Shown here piece after piece: positions 1 to 8,754 of a stretch of DNA of 64,000 nt (positions within the stretch are counted from its first letter, which is position 1; every line of letters begins with the position of its first letter). The stretch lies in contig NZ_JALGBX010000031.1 in NCBI RefSeq assembly GCF_022808175.1, forward strand, positions 1-64,000. Reading direction: 5' to 3'. The stretch comes from Streptomyces sp. AP-93. Lineage in GTDB: Bacteria; Actinomycetota; Actinomycetes; Streptomycetales; Streptomycetaceae. Position numbers and translations under genes: made by a program. Below the pieces are notes generated by a model that worked only from the letters and a program-made list of their open reading frames with translations, did no database searches and had not been told where the DNA came from.

Positions 1-148
1 ACGGCAACCTGCCCGCTACACTCCCACCGCTCGACGTTTCCCAGGTCAAGCCACAAAGTACTGCTGGAGTACTAGGGCGCGTATCGAGTCGTGATCAATT
101 TGCGGGATGTGCCTTCGTGGTCCGGTCCGGTCCGATAGACGGTCTTAC

Positions 149-959
149 GTGACGCGATTGCAACTGACCGATCCGGATTGGGAGTTCATCGAGCCGTACC
201 TGCCGATCGGCGAGTACGGCCCGTACCCCGAGCGACTGCGGCAGCAGTTCGAGGGCGTGATCTGGCGGTTCAAGACGGGCGGGCAGTGGCGGGAGATGCC
301 GACGGAGTTCGGCGCCTGGTCGACCGTCCGCAACCGCTTCCGGCAGTGGCGTGACGCCGGCGTCTTCGAGGCCCTGCTGGAGGGCCTGATCACGGAAGCC
401 GTGAAGCGGGGTGAGGTGGACCTGTCCCTGGTCAGCATCGACTCCACCACCGCCCGAGCCCACCACGACGCGGCCGGGATGCACCTCGACGAGGACGTCG
501 TCACCGCCCTGGAGAAAGCCGCCGCCGAGGAGGAGAAGGCCAGGTCAAAGGGGGCGGCCTCGAAGAGCAAAACGGGCAAGAGACCGAAAGTGATCCCGCG
601 CTGGAAGAACGACGACGCATCCGGCGTCGGCGGAAACTCCGGCTGAAGGCCGCCCTCCTCGGACGTTCCAGAGGCGGGCAGACCAGCAAGGTCCACCTCG
701 CCGCCGACCGCACGTGCCGCCCGCTGGCGTTCATCCTGACCACAGGCCAGGCAGCGGACAGCCCGCAGTTCATCCCCGTCCTGAAGAAGGTACGGGTACG
801 CGGGCCCGTCGGCCGACCCCGCATCCGGCGGGACGCGGTCGCCGGGGGTGGCGAGGCATCGCCACCCGATACGACAAGACTCCCGACAGCTACCTCGCCG
901 GTCTCGACCTGCGCGCCTCGATGATCTGGATCAAGGACCTCACCAGGACCACCCGATGA
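149..959 (+). pseudogene. IS5-family DDE transposase, frameshifted and internally deleted
   Basis: The reading starts at GTG 149 and gives a typical IS5-type N-terminus (LTDPDWEFIEPYLP) with the first acidic region around VSIDSTTARAH. Near 610 the coding sense moves to another frame, reading through an Arg-rich stretch and GGQTSKVHLAAD. After DAVAG at about 843 roughly 50 residues are missing, and the text resumes in the third frame as WRGIATRYDKTPDSYLAGL before ending ASMIWIKDL. Two frame changes and the missing segment, which should carry the last catalytic Glu region, make it inactive. The family call rests on recall of closely similar Streptomyces transposases. Confidence 0.75.
863..888 (+). 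repeat. 26-bp direct repeat, copy 1
   Basis: These 26 bases, coding for RYDKTPD in the IS5 relic, recur without mismatch at 5423-5448, where they join an IS982-type relic. The two copies lie on the same strand 4.56 kb apart and bracket the MMPL and two-component module. Confidence 0.75.
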
Positions 960-1057
960 TCACGACTCGATATGCCCCTGGGTGACGCGCTGAGGTGCCG
1001 GACGCCAAGGGCGGGCAGGAGTTGAGTCAACGGTCGACCAGCCGTGGACCCGGGGCC

Positions 1058-3307
1058 TCACCCGTGGATTTCCGCGTCGGTGTCGTCGGTGTCGTCGGTG
1101 CCGACCGGGCCGCGGGGAAGCATCCAGTCCAGCCACTTCGGCAGCCACCAGTTGGTCCGGCCGAGGAGTGTCATGGTCGCCGGTACCAGCACCATGCGTA
1201 CGACCGTGGCGTCGATGAAGATCGCGGTGGCCAGGCCGAGCCCGAACATTTTGGTGGAGGGGTCCTCGGCGACGGCGAAGGACAGGAAGACCGCCACCAT
1301 GATGAGGGCGGCCGAGGTGATGATCCGGGCGGTGCGCGAGACGCCCTCAACGATCGCCGTGCCGTTGTCGCCGGTGCGCAAGTACTCCTCGCGTACGCGG
1401 GAGAGGAGGAACACCTCGTAGTCCATCGACAGGCCGAACAGGATGGCGAAGAGGAACATCGGGATGAACGACACGATCGGAACCGTGGCTTCCAGCCCGA
1501 TGAGTGTGCCTCCCCAGCCCCACTGGAAGACCGCGACCATGATGCCGTAGGCCGCGCCGATGCTCAGCAGATTCAGCAGTACCGCCTTGAGCGGTACGAG
1601 TATCGAGCGGAAGACCAGCATCAGCAGCAGGAACGACATCACCAGCACGGCGGCGACGACCAACGGCAGACGTTGGCTGGTGCGTTGGCCCACATCGGAC
1701 AGGCTCGCGGCGGCGCCGCCGACGTGGGCCCTGGCCGGGCCGTGCCCGATCGCCGTGGGCAGCACGTCGGTGCGCAGCCGGGCGATGGTGTCGGCCGTGG
1801 CCTTGTCCTGAGGGCTGGTGGTCGCGAACACCACGAGGGTCGCGATGCCGGTGGCCCGATCGATGTGCGTCGGCGCGACGGATGCGATGCCCGGATCCGC
1901 CGCGACCGCCCCGACGAGTCGGTCCAGCACTCCCGGATCACCGGTGGGGTCCGCGGCGATGACGAGGGGACCGTTGGTGCCCGGGCCGAATCCCTCGGCG
2001 ACGAGGTCGTAGGCCCGGCGCTCGGTACGGCTGTGGGGCAGTGAGCCGTCGTCCGGCAGGCCGACGCGCAGGTCGAGCACGGGCAGCGTCGCGGTCAGCA
2101 GCAGCCCCGCGGCGCCGACCGCGTACGGCACCGGGTGCCGGCTGACGTGCCCGATCCAGCGACGCCACCCGGCGGCGTGGGCGGCGCCTGCCGCCGGGTC
2201 CCGCCGCCGTGCGAGTCGGCCCAGCTTCCTGGTCTGCAGAGCCCGGCCGATCCGGCCGGCCCGTGCCAGGCGCGGGCCCGCCGCGGCGAGGAAGGCCGGC
2301 AGCAGCGTCACCGACGCGAGCACCATCGTCAGGACGACGATCGAGACGGCAACCCCGCCCACCGTCATGAACGGCACGTTCGCGACCGCCAGGCCGAGGA
2401 TCGACACGACGACGGTGCCGCCGGCGAAGACCACCGGCCGCCCCGCCGTTGCCACCGCTCGTCCGGCCGCCGCCTGCGGATCGAGCCCGCACGCGAGGTA
2501 CTCCCGGTGCCTGGCGAGCACGAACAGCGCGTAGTCGATGCCCACTCCGAGCCCGACCATGCTGCCCAGGACCGGTGCGAAGGTGGGGACCTCTGTCACC
2601 CCTGCCAGTACCGTCATCGTGGCGACCCCGACGGTCAGTCCGAAGACCGCCATGCCGATCGGCAGCGCGGCGGCGACGAGCGAACCGAACGCCAGGAACA
2701 GGATCGCGGCCGCGGCGAGGAGGCCGATCAGCTCGCTCGCGCCGCCGTCGGGGTCGGAGAAGGCGTAGAAGAGGTTCCCGCCCATCTCGATGCGCAGGGG
2801 CAGTTCGGCGCGCAGCCGGTCGCCGAGATCGACGAGGGCATCGAGGTCTTCGGCCGACAGCCGGCTCTGGTCGGGGTACTGCACCCGGACGACCGCGATC
2901 CGCCCGTCGGCCGAGACGAGGCCGCCGCGCACGGCGGTGTCCCCGCCCGCGTCGAGTGCCCCCGCCGGGTCGCTCGTGCCGAGCACGTGCGGCAGCCGCT
3001 TCACCTCGGTCTGCAGCCGCGTGAGAGCGGTGCGCGCGCCGTCGTGGTCGAAGAACGTCGCGGCGCCGTCGAAGGGGGTGACGACCACTTGGGCGGTCAT
3101 CCCCTCCTGGCCGGTGCCTGCCCGCTCGATCAGTTCCGCGGCCCGCTGGGAGTCCAGTCCCGGAGCGGTCATCGAGTCCGCGGTCCGCCCGCCGAAGGCG
3201 ACGGCGGCGAGGACGGCGAGCGTGGCGGCGATCAGCCATGCCGCGATCACCCGCCAGGGATGGCGGGCGGCGCTTGCGCCCAGGCGCAACAGGGCTTTCG
3301 AGAGCAT
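1058..3307 (-). CDS. MMPL family (RND superfamily) transporter
   Basis: A 749-aa polytopic inner-membrane protein of the MMPL/RND family, probably a proton-driven exporter of lipids or drugs; the substrate cannot be read from sequence. A first TM (about residues 15-38) is followed by an extracytoplasmic loop, a five-helix block with GLGVGIDYALFVLARHREY, then a second copy of this arrangement with GLSMDYEVFLLSRVREEY near residue 640. The charged GxxxDY motif in each half is the family hallmark. ATG at 3307 is chosen because GGAGGAC stands just upstream; the frame stays open much further upstream but that is antisense to the kinase gene. The gene is divergent from a sensor kinase and response regulator, which probably control it. 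It ends in a short Asp/Thr-rich tail. Confidence 0.9.
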   Translation of the reverse strand: MLSKALLRLGASAARHPWRVIAAWLIAATLAVLAAVAFGGRTADSMTAPGLDSQRAAELIERAGTGQEGMTAQVVVTPFDGAATFFDHDGARTALTRLQTEVKRLPHVLGTSDPAGALDAGGDTAVRGGLVSADGRIAVVRVQYPDQSRLSAEDLDALVDLGDRLRAELPLRIEMGGNLFYAFSDPDGGASELIGLLAAAAILFLAFGSLVAAALPIGMAVFGLTVGVATMTVLAGVTEVPTFAPVLGSMVGLGVGIDYALFVLARHREYLACGLDPQAAAGRAVATAGRPVVFAGGTVVVSILGLAVANVPFMTVGGVAVSIVVLTMVLASVTLLPAFLAAAGPRLARAGRIGRALQTRKLGRLARRRDPAAGAAHAAGWRRWIGHVSRHPVPYAVGAAGLLLTATLPVLDLRVGLPDDGSLPHSRTERRAYDLVAEGFGPGTNGPLVIAADPTGDPGVLDRLVGAVAADPGIASVAPTHIDRATGIATLVVFATTSPQDKATADTIARLRTDVLPTAIGHGPARAHVGGAAASLSDVGQRTSQRLPLVVAAVLVMSFLLLMLVFRSILVPLKAVLLNLLSIGAAYGIMVAVFQWGWGGTLIGLEATVPIVSFIPMFLFAILFGLSMDYEVFLLSRVREEYLRTGDNGTAIVEGVSRTARIITSAALIMVAVFLSFAVAEDPSTKMFGLGLATAIFIDATVVRMVLVPATMTLLGRTNWWLPKWLDWMLPRGPVGTDDTDDTDAEIHG

Positions 3308-3482
3308 CGGGTCCTCCAACCACCTCGGCGGCCGTCCTTGTACGGCCGCCGATGCCGAGGCTCCTCGACACGGCGCTCCGCGGCATCGGCCCGCGGGCCG
3401 CGGATCCCTCGGCCCCGGGGCGGAGTGACGACCCGTCCTTTCGGCCGATGCGCGGCACGCCGCGGTCCCTAGGCTGAGTAAC

Positions 3483-4655
3483 GTGCTACGAGACGACCTG
3501 CGAACCCTGTGGACCGAACCCCGGCCGCCCGACCCGCCCGCCCGGGTGTGGCGGGACTGGGCGCTGCTCGCCGCGGGCCTGGGCGGTGTGGTGCTGGAGG
3601 CCACCCTGCGCGAGAACGTCGTGTGGCGGCCGGTGGCGGTGGTGTTGGCCGTATGGCTGTGCCTGCTGCCCCTGTGGCGCCGGACCCGCCCGCTGGCGAC
3701 GGTGACGCTGGCGTTCGGCTCGGTGATCCTGCTTCCGGTGGCCTCGCTCGTCGCCGCACCGCGCGAGCCCGTCGGCCTGTACACCAGCGCGGTCGTGCTC
3801 GTGCTGGTGTACGCGCTGCCCCGGTGGGGATCGGGACGCGAGATCGTGCTGGGCGGCGCGGTGATCCTCGCGACGGGCGCGCTGTGTGTCGTCACGGACG
3901 AGACCCCGGTCGTCGAAAAGGTCGTGGGCTTCGTCTTCCTGCTGCTGCCCGGCGTGGTCGGGGCTGCCGTGCGGTTCCGGGTGACCGCTCGCGAGCGGCA
4001 GTTGGAGCAGGTACGCTCCCGCGAGCGCGAACAGCTCGCCCGGGAACTGCACGACACGGTGGCCCACCACGTGTCGGCCATGGTGATCATCGCCCAGGCG
4101 GGCCGGGTGCTCGCGGGCACCGACCCGTTCGCCGCCGTCGAGGCGCTGGAGGGGATCGAGGAGGAAGGGGCGCGCACGCTGGAGGAAATGCGCGCCATGG
4201 TCGCCGCGCTGCGCGACCGCGGGGTCGGCGCCGAGCTGGCGCCCCCTGCCGGAGTCGCGGATCTGGAGCGCCTGGTGCGCACCCCGGGTGGTCGCCTCAG
4301 GGTCGACCTGGGGCTCGACGGCGAACTGGACGCGCTGCCCCCGGCCGTGGACGCGGCCGTCTACCGGATCGTGCAGGAGTCGGTGACCAACGCGCTGCGC
4401 CATGCGGTCGACGCGACCGAGCTCGTCGTTCGGGTCGCCGCGGAACGGCACACGGTACGGGTGAGCGTGCGCGACAACGGCCGGCGCACCGGCCGGGGTC
4501 GCGACGGATACGGACTTACCGGACTGCGCGAGCGCGCGACCCTGCTCGGCGGCACACTACGAGCCGGCCCGGGTACCGACCGGGGCTGGCATGTCGAAGC
4601 CGAACTGCCGAGAGCGAGGAGCGAGAGCGGTGTCCATTCGCGTCCTCGTCGCTGA
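3483..4655 (+). CDS. Two-component sensor histidine kinase (HPK7/NarL-type)
   Basis: A 390-aa membrane histidine kinase. The N-terminal half carries about five hydrophobic helices (residues about 27-165) with almost no extracellular domain, so it may sense the membrane itself. The phospho-acceptor motif RELHDTVAHH places the active His at about 190, in a HisKA_3 dimerisation helix. The ATPase part shows an N-box QESVTNALRHA near 300 and DNG and GYGLTGLRER glycine motifs. The start is GTG 3483. The 3' end overlaps the response regulator by 26 bp, and divergent MMPL gene placement suggests the pair regulates that exporter. Confidence 0.9.
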   Translation: MLRDDLRTLWTEPRPPDPPARVWRDWALLAAGLGGVVLEATLRENVVWRPVAVVLAVWLCLLPLWRRTRPLATVTLAFGSVILLPVASLVAAPREPVGLYTSAVVLVLVYALPRWGSGREIVLGGAVILATGALCVVTDETPVVEKVVGFVFLLLPGVVGAAVRFRVTARERQLEQVRSREREQLARELHDTVAHHVSAMVIIAQAGRVLAGTDPFAAVEALEGIEEEGARTLEEMRAMVAALRDRGVGAELAPPAGVADLERLVRTPGGRLRVDLGLDGELDALPPAVDAAVYRIVQESVTNALRHAVDATELVVRVAAERHTVRVSVRDNGRRTGRGRDGYGLTGLRERATLLGGTLRAGPGTDRGWHVEAELPRARSESGVHSRPRR

Positions 4656-5292
4656 CGACCAGACGATCATCCGCACCGGGTTGCGGATCATGCTGAACGC
4701 CCAGCCCGGCATCGAGGTGGTCGGCGAGGCCGCCGACGGGCGGGAAGCAGTACGTCTGGCCCGCGAACTACGCCCCGACGTCTGCCTGTTCGACATCCGC
4801 ATGCCCGTACTCGACGGGCTCGAGGCCACCCGGCTGGTCGCCGGCCCGGGCGTCGCCGACCCCCTGGCCGTGGTCGTCATCACCACGTTCGACCTCGACG
4901 AGTACGTCTACGGCTCACTGCGTGCCGGCGCCCGCGGATTCCTCCTCAAGGACACGGGACCGGACCTTCTGGCGCAGGCCGTACGGTCGGCGTCCGACGG
5001 TGAGGCGCTCATCGCGCCCAGCGTCACCGTCCGTCTGCTCCAGGCATTCGCAGACCTGCCCGCCGGCCGGCCCGTGGCCCAGCCGGTCTCCCCCGTCACC
5101 GCCCGCGAGGAGCAGGTGCTCCTCGCCGTCGCCCGCGGGCTGACCAACACCGAGATCGCCGATGCACTGCACATCAGCCTCAGCACGGTGAAGACGCATC
5201 TGGCCAGCCTGATGGCCAAACTCGGCGCCCGCAACCGGGTCGAGATCGCGATGTGGGCCTACGAAACGCGCCGTATCCTCCCCGGAACCTGA
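4630..5292 (+). CDS. LuxR/NarL-family response regulator
   Basis: A 220-aa response regulator. The receiver domain has the acidic pair DD at 9-10, the phospho-acceptor Asp near 55 (CLFDIRMP) and the conserved Lys in GFLLKD. A C-terminal LuxR-type helix-turn-helix reads LTNTEIADALHISLSTVKTH. GTG 4630 is preferred because SIRVLVADD follows at once and GAGGAG lies about 8 bases upstream; the frame is open earlier but that is kinase coding sequence. It is the DNA-binding partner of the upstream kinase. Confidence 0.92.
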   Translation: MSIRVLVADDQTIIRTGLRIMLNAQPGIEVVGEAADGREAVRLARELRPDVCLFDIRMPVLDGLEATRLVAGPGVADPLAVVVITTFDLDEYVYGSLRAGARGFLLKDTGPDLLAQAVRSASDGEALIAPSVTVRLLQAFADLPAGRPVAQPVSPVTAREEQVLLAVARGLTNTEIADALHISLSTVKTHLASLMAKLGARNRVEIAMWAYETRRILPGT

Positions 5293-5422
5293 GCCGGGTG
5301 CCGGGCCATGTCCCATGAGTCCCCGCCCGGACATCAGTGCACCGGTCGGCTCACGTCGGCTCCACGTGCCTCACCCGCCCCAGAGCGTGACGTACCAGGA
5401 GGCCGGAACTGGGACGGTGAGA

Positions 5423-5448
5423 CACCCGATACGACAAGACTCCCGACA
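5423..5448 (+). repeat. 26-bp direct repeat, copy 2
   Basis: Identical to 863-888. The left flank here does not resemble the IS5 relic and the right flank is IS982-type coding sequence, so this is a recombination junction. The shared CTCCCGACA looks like the microhomology used. Confidence 0.7.
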
Positions 5449-6087
5449 CTGGTCAGAGGGGTCCTGCGGGAGCTGGCCACAGACACCGCCCTGTGGGGCG
5501 ATGACGTGTGGATCGTGGACTCCACACCGGTGGAGTGCGGACGCTCCCGCGAGACCGCGAAACGCTCCGACCTGGCGGGATGGGCCGAGTACGGCTACTG
5601 CGCCAGCCACTCACGGTTCTTCTGGGGGCTGCGCCTGCACCTGGTCTGCACCCTGCACGGCCTGCCCATAGCGTTCGCGCTGACCGGCGCCAAGGCCGTC
5701 GAACGCGAAGTGCTGCTGGACATCTTCCATGTGGAATCGGGCCTGCTCGCCAACCGGCCGCCACCGACGCTGCTGGCGGACAGGAACTACTACGGCCGTG
5801 CCTTCGAGAGGGGCCTCGCCGACCTGGGGGTCCGGCTGCTGCGGCCGGCCCGCAAGGGTGAACCCGAGCGGGCCGGAGCCGAGCTGTTCAAGCCGTTGCG
5901 TCAGCTGATCGAGTCGGTCAACCAGACCCTCAAGGGACAACTTGACCTCGAACGGCACGGCGGCCGCACGCCCGCCGGGGTCACCGTCCGGGTCCTACAG
6001 CGACTACTCGCCCTCACCGCGGCGATCTGGCACAACCACAACACCGGTGGACCGGCCATCCGATCACTGACCGCCTACGACCACTGA
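5441..6087 (+). pseudogene. IS982-family transposase, 5'-truncated
   Basis: About 210 residues of an IS982-type DDE transposase are readable without interruption: DVWIVDSTPVECGRSRET holds the first catalytic Asp, AEYGYCASHSRFFWGLRLH follows, LLADRNYYGRAFE holds the second Asp, and QLIESVNQTLKGQLDLERHGG holds the catalytic Glu. The stop is at 6087. The N-terminal region of roughly 80 residues is missing and replaced by the junction at 5423-5448, so the gene lacks its own start. The frame is open upstream to 5308 but that part is not transposase-like. Confidence 0.8.
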
Positions 6088-6231
6088 GGCCTTGGAATCA
6101 ATCATCTAGGCGCCGAAGGCAGGGAAAATGGCCGTCTGACGACGCGAAAGACCGCGGCCACGGAGCCCTGACATCCATCTCGCACCTGTAGTCAGAGATG
6201 GGCTCCCCAGGGCCAAGGCCAGCGGTATCCG

Positions 6232-6471
6232 TTGTTTTTGCGGCGAGTGCTACCGCTACCCCGCCAGCTGCAGGCCGAGGGGATGGACATCGCCCCGGAC
6301 GGCCTGGCACAGGTCTCGCCGTACCTGACCGAGCACATCCGGCGCTTCGGCGAATACTCCACCCACGAGCTCGGCGACGAGCCCGACGCGTACGACCCGC
6401 GCCTGGACGTCGACTTCACCCCTCTGCGCGGCGACGAGCCGGCGACCGAGGGTTTCTCGCAGGCCGCGTGA
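6232..6471 (+). pseudogene. C-terminal fragment of a Tn3-type transposase (tentative)
   Basis: About 70 residues (DGLAQVSPYLTEHIRRFGEY, then a DVDFTPL tail) resemble the extreme C-terminus of Tn3-family TnpA proteins, which usually end just past a SPYxxxHIxRFG motif. Nothing upstream continues the protein, so it is a 3' remnant left by deletion. The assignment is from recall of the family tail only. Confidence 0.5.
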
Positions 6472-6529
6472 GCCCGTGTCCCGAGTCGGCGGCCGTCAGA
6501 TCACCGCTCCACCTGGTCGGGCGTGATCT

Positions 6530-6883
6530 TCACGTCTCCGTGGGCTCCTGATCGTTGTGTTCTTGCTCCTGCGCCCAGGTGATCGCCCATTCGTCGAGCG
6601 GACGGAGGGCGTGACCGAGTGCTGCCCCCAGCCGAGTGAGCTCGTAGCCATCGGCCGAGGGCGCGATGATCCCGCTCGATGTGAGTTCGCGGAGCCGCTG
6701 GTAGAGGACGCTGGATGACAGCCCTTCGCACCGTGCCAGCAGCGCGCGGGCGCCGAGCGGACCCGCACGCAGTTCCCAGAGAATTCGCAGCGCCCACCGA
6801 CGGCCGAACAGGTCCATCGCGGCCATGAGGGGACGGCCGGTCGTCGATCCACGAACCGGTGTTCCTGGGCGCGGTGTCGGCAT
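6530..6883 (-). CDS. HxlR-family transcriptional regulator
   Basis: A 117-aa winged-helix regulator. The core has LFGRRWALRILWELRAGPLG, then SSVLYQRLRELTSSGII as the recognition region and a wing YELTRLG. AAGGAGGG stands a few bases before ATG 6883. It is divergent from a truncated AhpD-like gene and an EthD gene, and two palindromes in the 84-bp gap look like its own operators. HxlR proteins often respond to aldehydes, quinones or other redox signals; the ligand here is unknown. Confidence 0.9.
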   Translation of the reverse strand: MPTPRPGTPVRGSTTGRPLMAAMDLFGRRWALRILWELRAGPLGARALLARCEGLSSSVLYQRLRELTSSGIIAPSADGYELTRLGAALGHALRPLDEWAITWAQEQEHNDQEPTET

Positions 6884-6895
6884 GACCCTCCTTGC

Positions 6896-6948
6896 GTTTC
6901 GTTATTCGAAACACTAGCATCCACCCCAGGTGTTTCTGATTTCGAAAC
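6896..6948. promoter_or_regulatory. Paired HxlR operator palindromes
   Basis: Two palindromes of the same design lie in the divergent gap: GTTTCG-TTATT-CGAAAC at 6896-6912 (perfect arms) and GTTTCT-GATTT-CGAAAC at 6932-6948 (one mismatch). Their centres are 36 bp apart. Their position between the HxlR gene and its divergent neighbour makes autoregulation and control of 6968-7475 the simplest reading. Confidence 0.7.
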
Positions 6949-6967
6949 GAACTCGACGGGAGAGCCG

Positions 6968-7171
6968 ATGTCGCGGATAGCCCTGCTGGACCCGCCGTAC
7001 ACCGACCAGGCCGGCGCACTGCTCGCGCGCATGATGCCCGGGGACGCCCCGCCGATCGGGCTGTTCCGCATGTTCGCCAGAAACCTCCCGATGGCTGGCG
7101 CCATGCACGGGTGGGGTCGCTACGAGTTGGGCAGCCAGCTGACGTCTCTGGACGGAGGTCGTCATGCATAA
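6968..7171 (+). pseudogene. Carboxymuconolactone decarboxylase/AhpD-like protein, N-terminal fragment
   Basis: The 67 residues (ARMMPGDAPPIGLFRMFARN, MAGAMHGWGRYELG) match the start of AhpD-like/CMD-family proteins of about 180 aa. The segment that should carry the CxxC motif is absent: after YELGSQL the frame runs into LTSLDGGRHA and stops, overlapping the next gene's start by 8 bp. An internal deletion that kept the next gene's GGAGG site is the likely cause. No peroxidatic function is expected. Confidence 0.65.
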
Positions 7172-7475
7172 GCTTGTTGTCCTGTATTCCGAGCCCGCCG
7201 ACCCTGACCACTTCCGCGACTACTACGTGACCAACCACCTTCCGCTGGTCATGAATTGGCCCGGCCCGCTTGCGTGGCGCTACAGCTTCGACGTGGCGGC
7301 GCTCGAGGGAGAAGCGCCGTATTTCGCGGTCTTCGAAGCCGACTTCGCTGACGCCTCCGCCATGGACGCGGCGCTGGCGTCGCCGCACGGCCAGCGGCTG
7401 GCCGCCGATGTCGCCAACTACGCCACCGGCGGTGCGGTCATCATCCACTATCCGGTGCAGGACGGCACCGGCTGA
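7164..7475 (+). CDS. EthD-family protein
   Basis: A 103-aa dimeric alpha-beta barrel protein of the EthD type. It opens MHKLVVLYSEPADPDHFRDY, then YVTNHLPLVMNWPG and a SPHGQRLAADVANYA segment, all in the usual order. GGAGG stands 7 bases before ATG 7164. EthD proteins serve small-molecule degradation or polyketide-like tailoring. With the HxlR regulator and AhpD-like remnant it forms a small redox or aromatic-response cassette. Confidence 0.8.
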   Translation: MHKLVVLYSEPADPDHFRDYYVTNHLPLVMNWPGPLAWRYSFDVAALEGEAPYFAVFEADFADASAMDAALASPHGQRLAADVANYATGGAVIIHYPVQDGTG

Positions 7476-7517
7476 GGCAGGCCGGTACGCTCCGGGACGC
7501 GTTCGGTCGGCTGCTTA

Positions 7518-8631
7518 GAGGGCGTTTTGACCCGTTGTTTCATCCCGGTCTGCGTACTTAATGTGGTTCACGCTCCTCGCCAGGTTGGTGTTGATTCGTG
7601 GGTGAGGCGGCGGGTCATGAGGGCGATCATCGCGATGTAGATCATGGCGGTGGAGCGGGTGGGCAGGGCCTCGTAGTCGCGGGCCAGGCGGCGGTGGTGC
7701 ATGAGCCAGCCCAGGGTGCGTTCGACTACCCACCTGCGGGGAAGGACGGTGAAGCCCTTGGTCCCGGGGGCCCTGCGGACGACTTCGAGGTCGATGCCGA
7801 GGCGGGCGGCATGGTCCACGAGGTACTCGCGGTAGCCGCGGTCGGCCCAGCCCTTGCGGATGCTGGGGTGGTCGGCGGCGAGCCTGTTGAGGAGGCGTTC
7901 GCCGGCGACGGAGTCCTGGATGCTGGCGGCTGTGACGAGCACGGTGAGCATCAGGCCGGTGGTGTCGATGATGATGCTCCGCTTGCGGCCGACGATCTTT
8001 TTGCCCACGTCAGCGCCTTGTTCGCGGGTGGGGACGTTGGTGGAGGTCTTCACGCTTTGCGCGTCGATCACGAAGCCGGTCGGCTCCGGGCCGCGGCCCT
8101 CGTCTTCGCGGACCCGGCGCCGCAGGAGGGCATTGAGGTGCTCGAAGATGCCGTCGCGTTCCCACTTGCCGAAGTAGTGGTAGACGGTGTTCCAGTGCGG
8201 GTAGTCGTGCGGGAGGTAGCGCCAGGGGATGCCGGTGCGGGCCACGTAGAGGATCGCGTCGAGCAGGTCGCGGAGGTTGTGCTGGGGCGGAGTGCCGATG
8301 TTGAGTCCGTGACGGGCCTTGTCGTCCCGCCAGCTCGTCAACAGCGGTTCCACCAGGGCCCACCGGGCATCGGACAAGTCGCTTGGATACCGTCGACGTT
8401 CGCTCATATTTCCAGGAGGCGACAGCCGTGAGCGGCCCGGCAGGGCGCGCGAGGCCGAAGCTGAGGCATTCGGAGTGAACTGGCGCCTCCTGGGATGAAA
8501 CAGGAGCAGATAGGGCGCAACAGCGACCTCACGGCCCCTTCCATCACATCAACACCATGTCTTCCTCTCGCCTCACCAGTCACTCGCCATAAACCAGGGC
8601 AAGAGGTTGCAGAAGTGGGCTAAACGCCCTC
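7518..8631 (-). mobile_element. IS5-family insertion sequence with target duplication
   Basis: The ends are GAGGGCGTTT at 7518-7527 and its exact reverse complement at 8622-8631, each flanked by TTA (7515-7517 and 8632-8634), a 3-bp target duplication. The element is 1,114 bp with one intact transposase gene on the minus strand. The 224 bp between the gene start and the right end is long for an IS and shows no second gene. Confidence 0.75.
7568..8407 (-). CDS. IS5-family transposase (intact)
   Basis: A 279-aa DDE transposase. The N-terminus reads YPSDLSDARWALVEPLL; the first Asp lies in FVIDAQSVKTS, the second in GWADRGYREY, and the Glu in PRRWVVERTLGWLMHHRRL. The GRKRSIIIDTTGLMLTV segment between them is typical of the Streptomyces IS5 group. 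No frameshift or internal stop is seen, so this is the best candidate for an active element in the window. Confidence 0.9.
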   Translation of the reverse strand: MSERRRYPSDLSDARWALVEPLLTSWRDDKARHGLNIGTPPQHNLRDLLDAILYVARTGIPWRYLPHDYPHWNTVYHYFGKWERDGIFEHLNALLRRRVREDEGRGPEPTGFVIDAQSVKTSTNVPTREQGADVGKKIVGRKRSIIIDTTGLMLTVLVTAASIQDSVAGERLLNRLAADHPSIRKGWADRGYREYLVDHAARLGIDLEVVRRAPGTKGFTVLPRRWVVERTLGWLMHHRRLARDYEALPTRSTAMIYIAMIALMTRRLTHESTPTWRGA

Positions 8632-8754
8632 TTAGTACCTGTGTCTGAGCCGTTCATGACATCTGTCTGCTGTCGCTGAACCTGGATCGCTTGCCACTCA
8701 AGGTGGACCGACCAGCTGAACAGGTCTGATGGTTCCGTTGTTAGGGTCCGGTCT

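Larger units (their letters stand above)
82..972 (+). mobile_element. IS5-type insertion sequence relic with both terminal inverted repeats
   Basis: A perfect 16-bp inverted repeat, TATCGAGTCGTGATCA, lies at 82-97 and in reverse complement at 957-972. It brackets one broken transposase gene, and the gene's TGA stop (957-959) falls inside the right repeat, which is usual for compact IS elements. At about 890 bp the element is shorter than expected because the middle of the transposase is deleted. The exact outer ends and any target duplication were not resolved. Confidence 0.7.

Noticed and set aside
3308..4282. N-terminal extension of the MMPL gene by 325 codons
   Set aside because: It is antisense to the histidine kinase, compositionally a shadow, and the strong GGAGGAC site selects ATG 3307.
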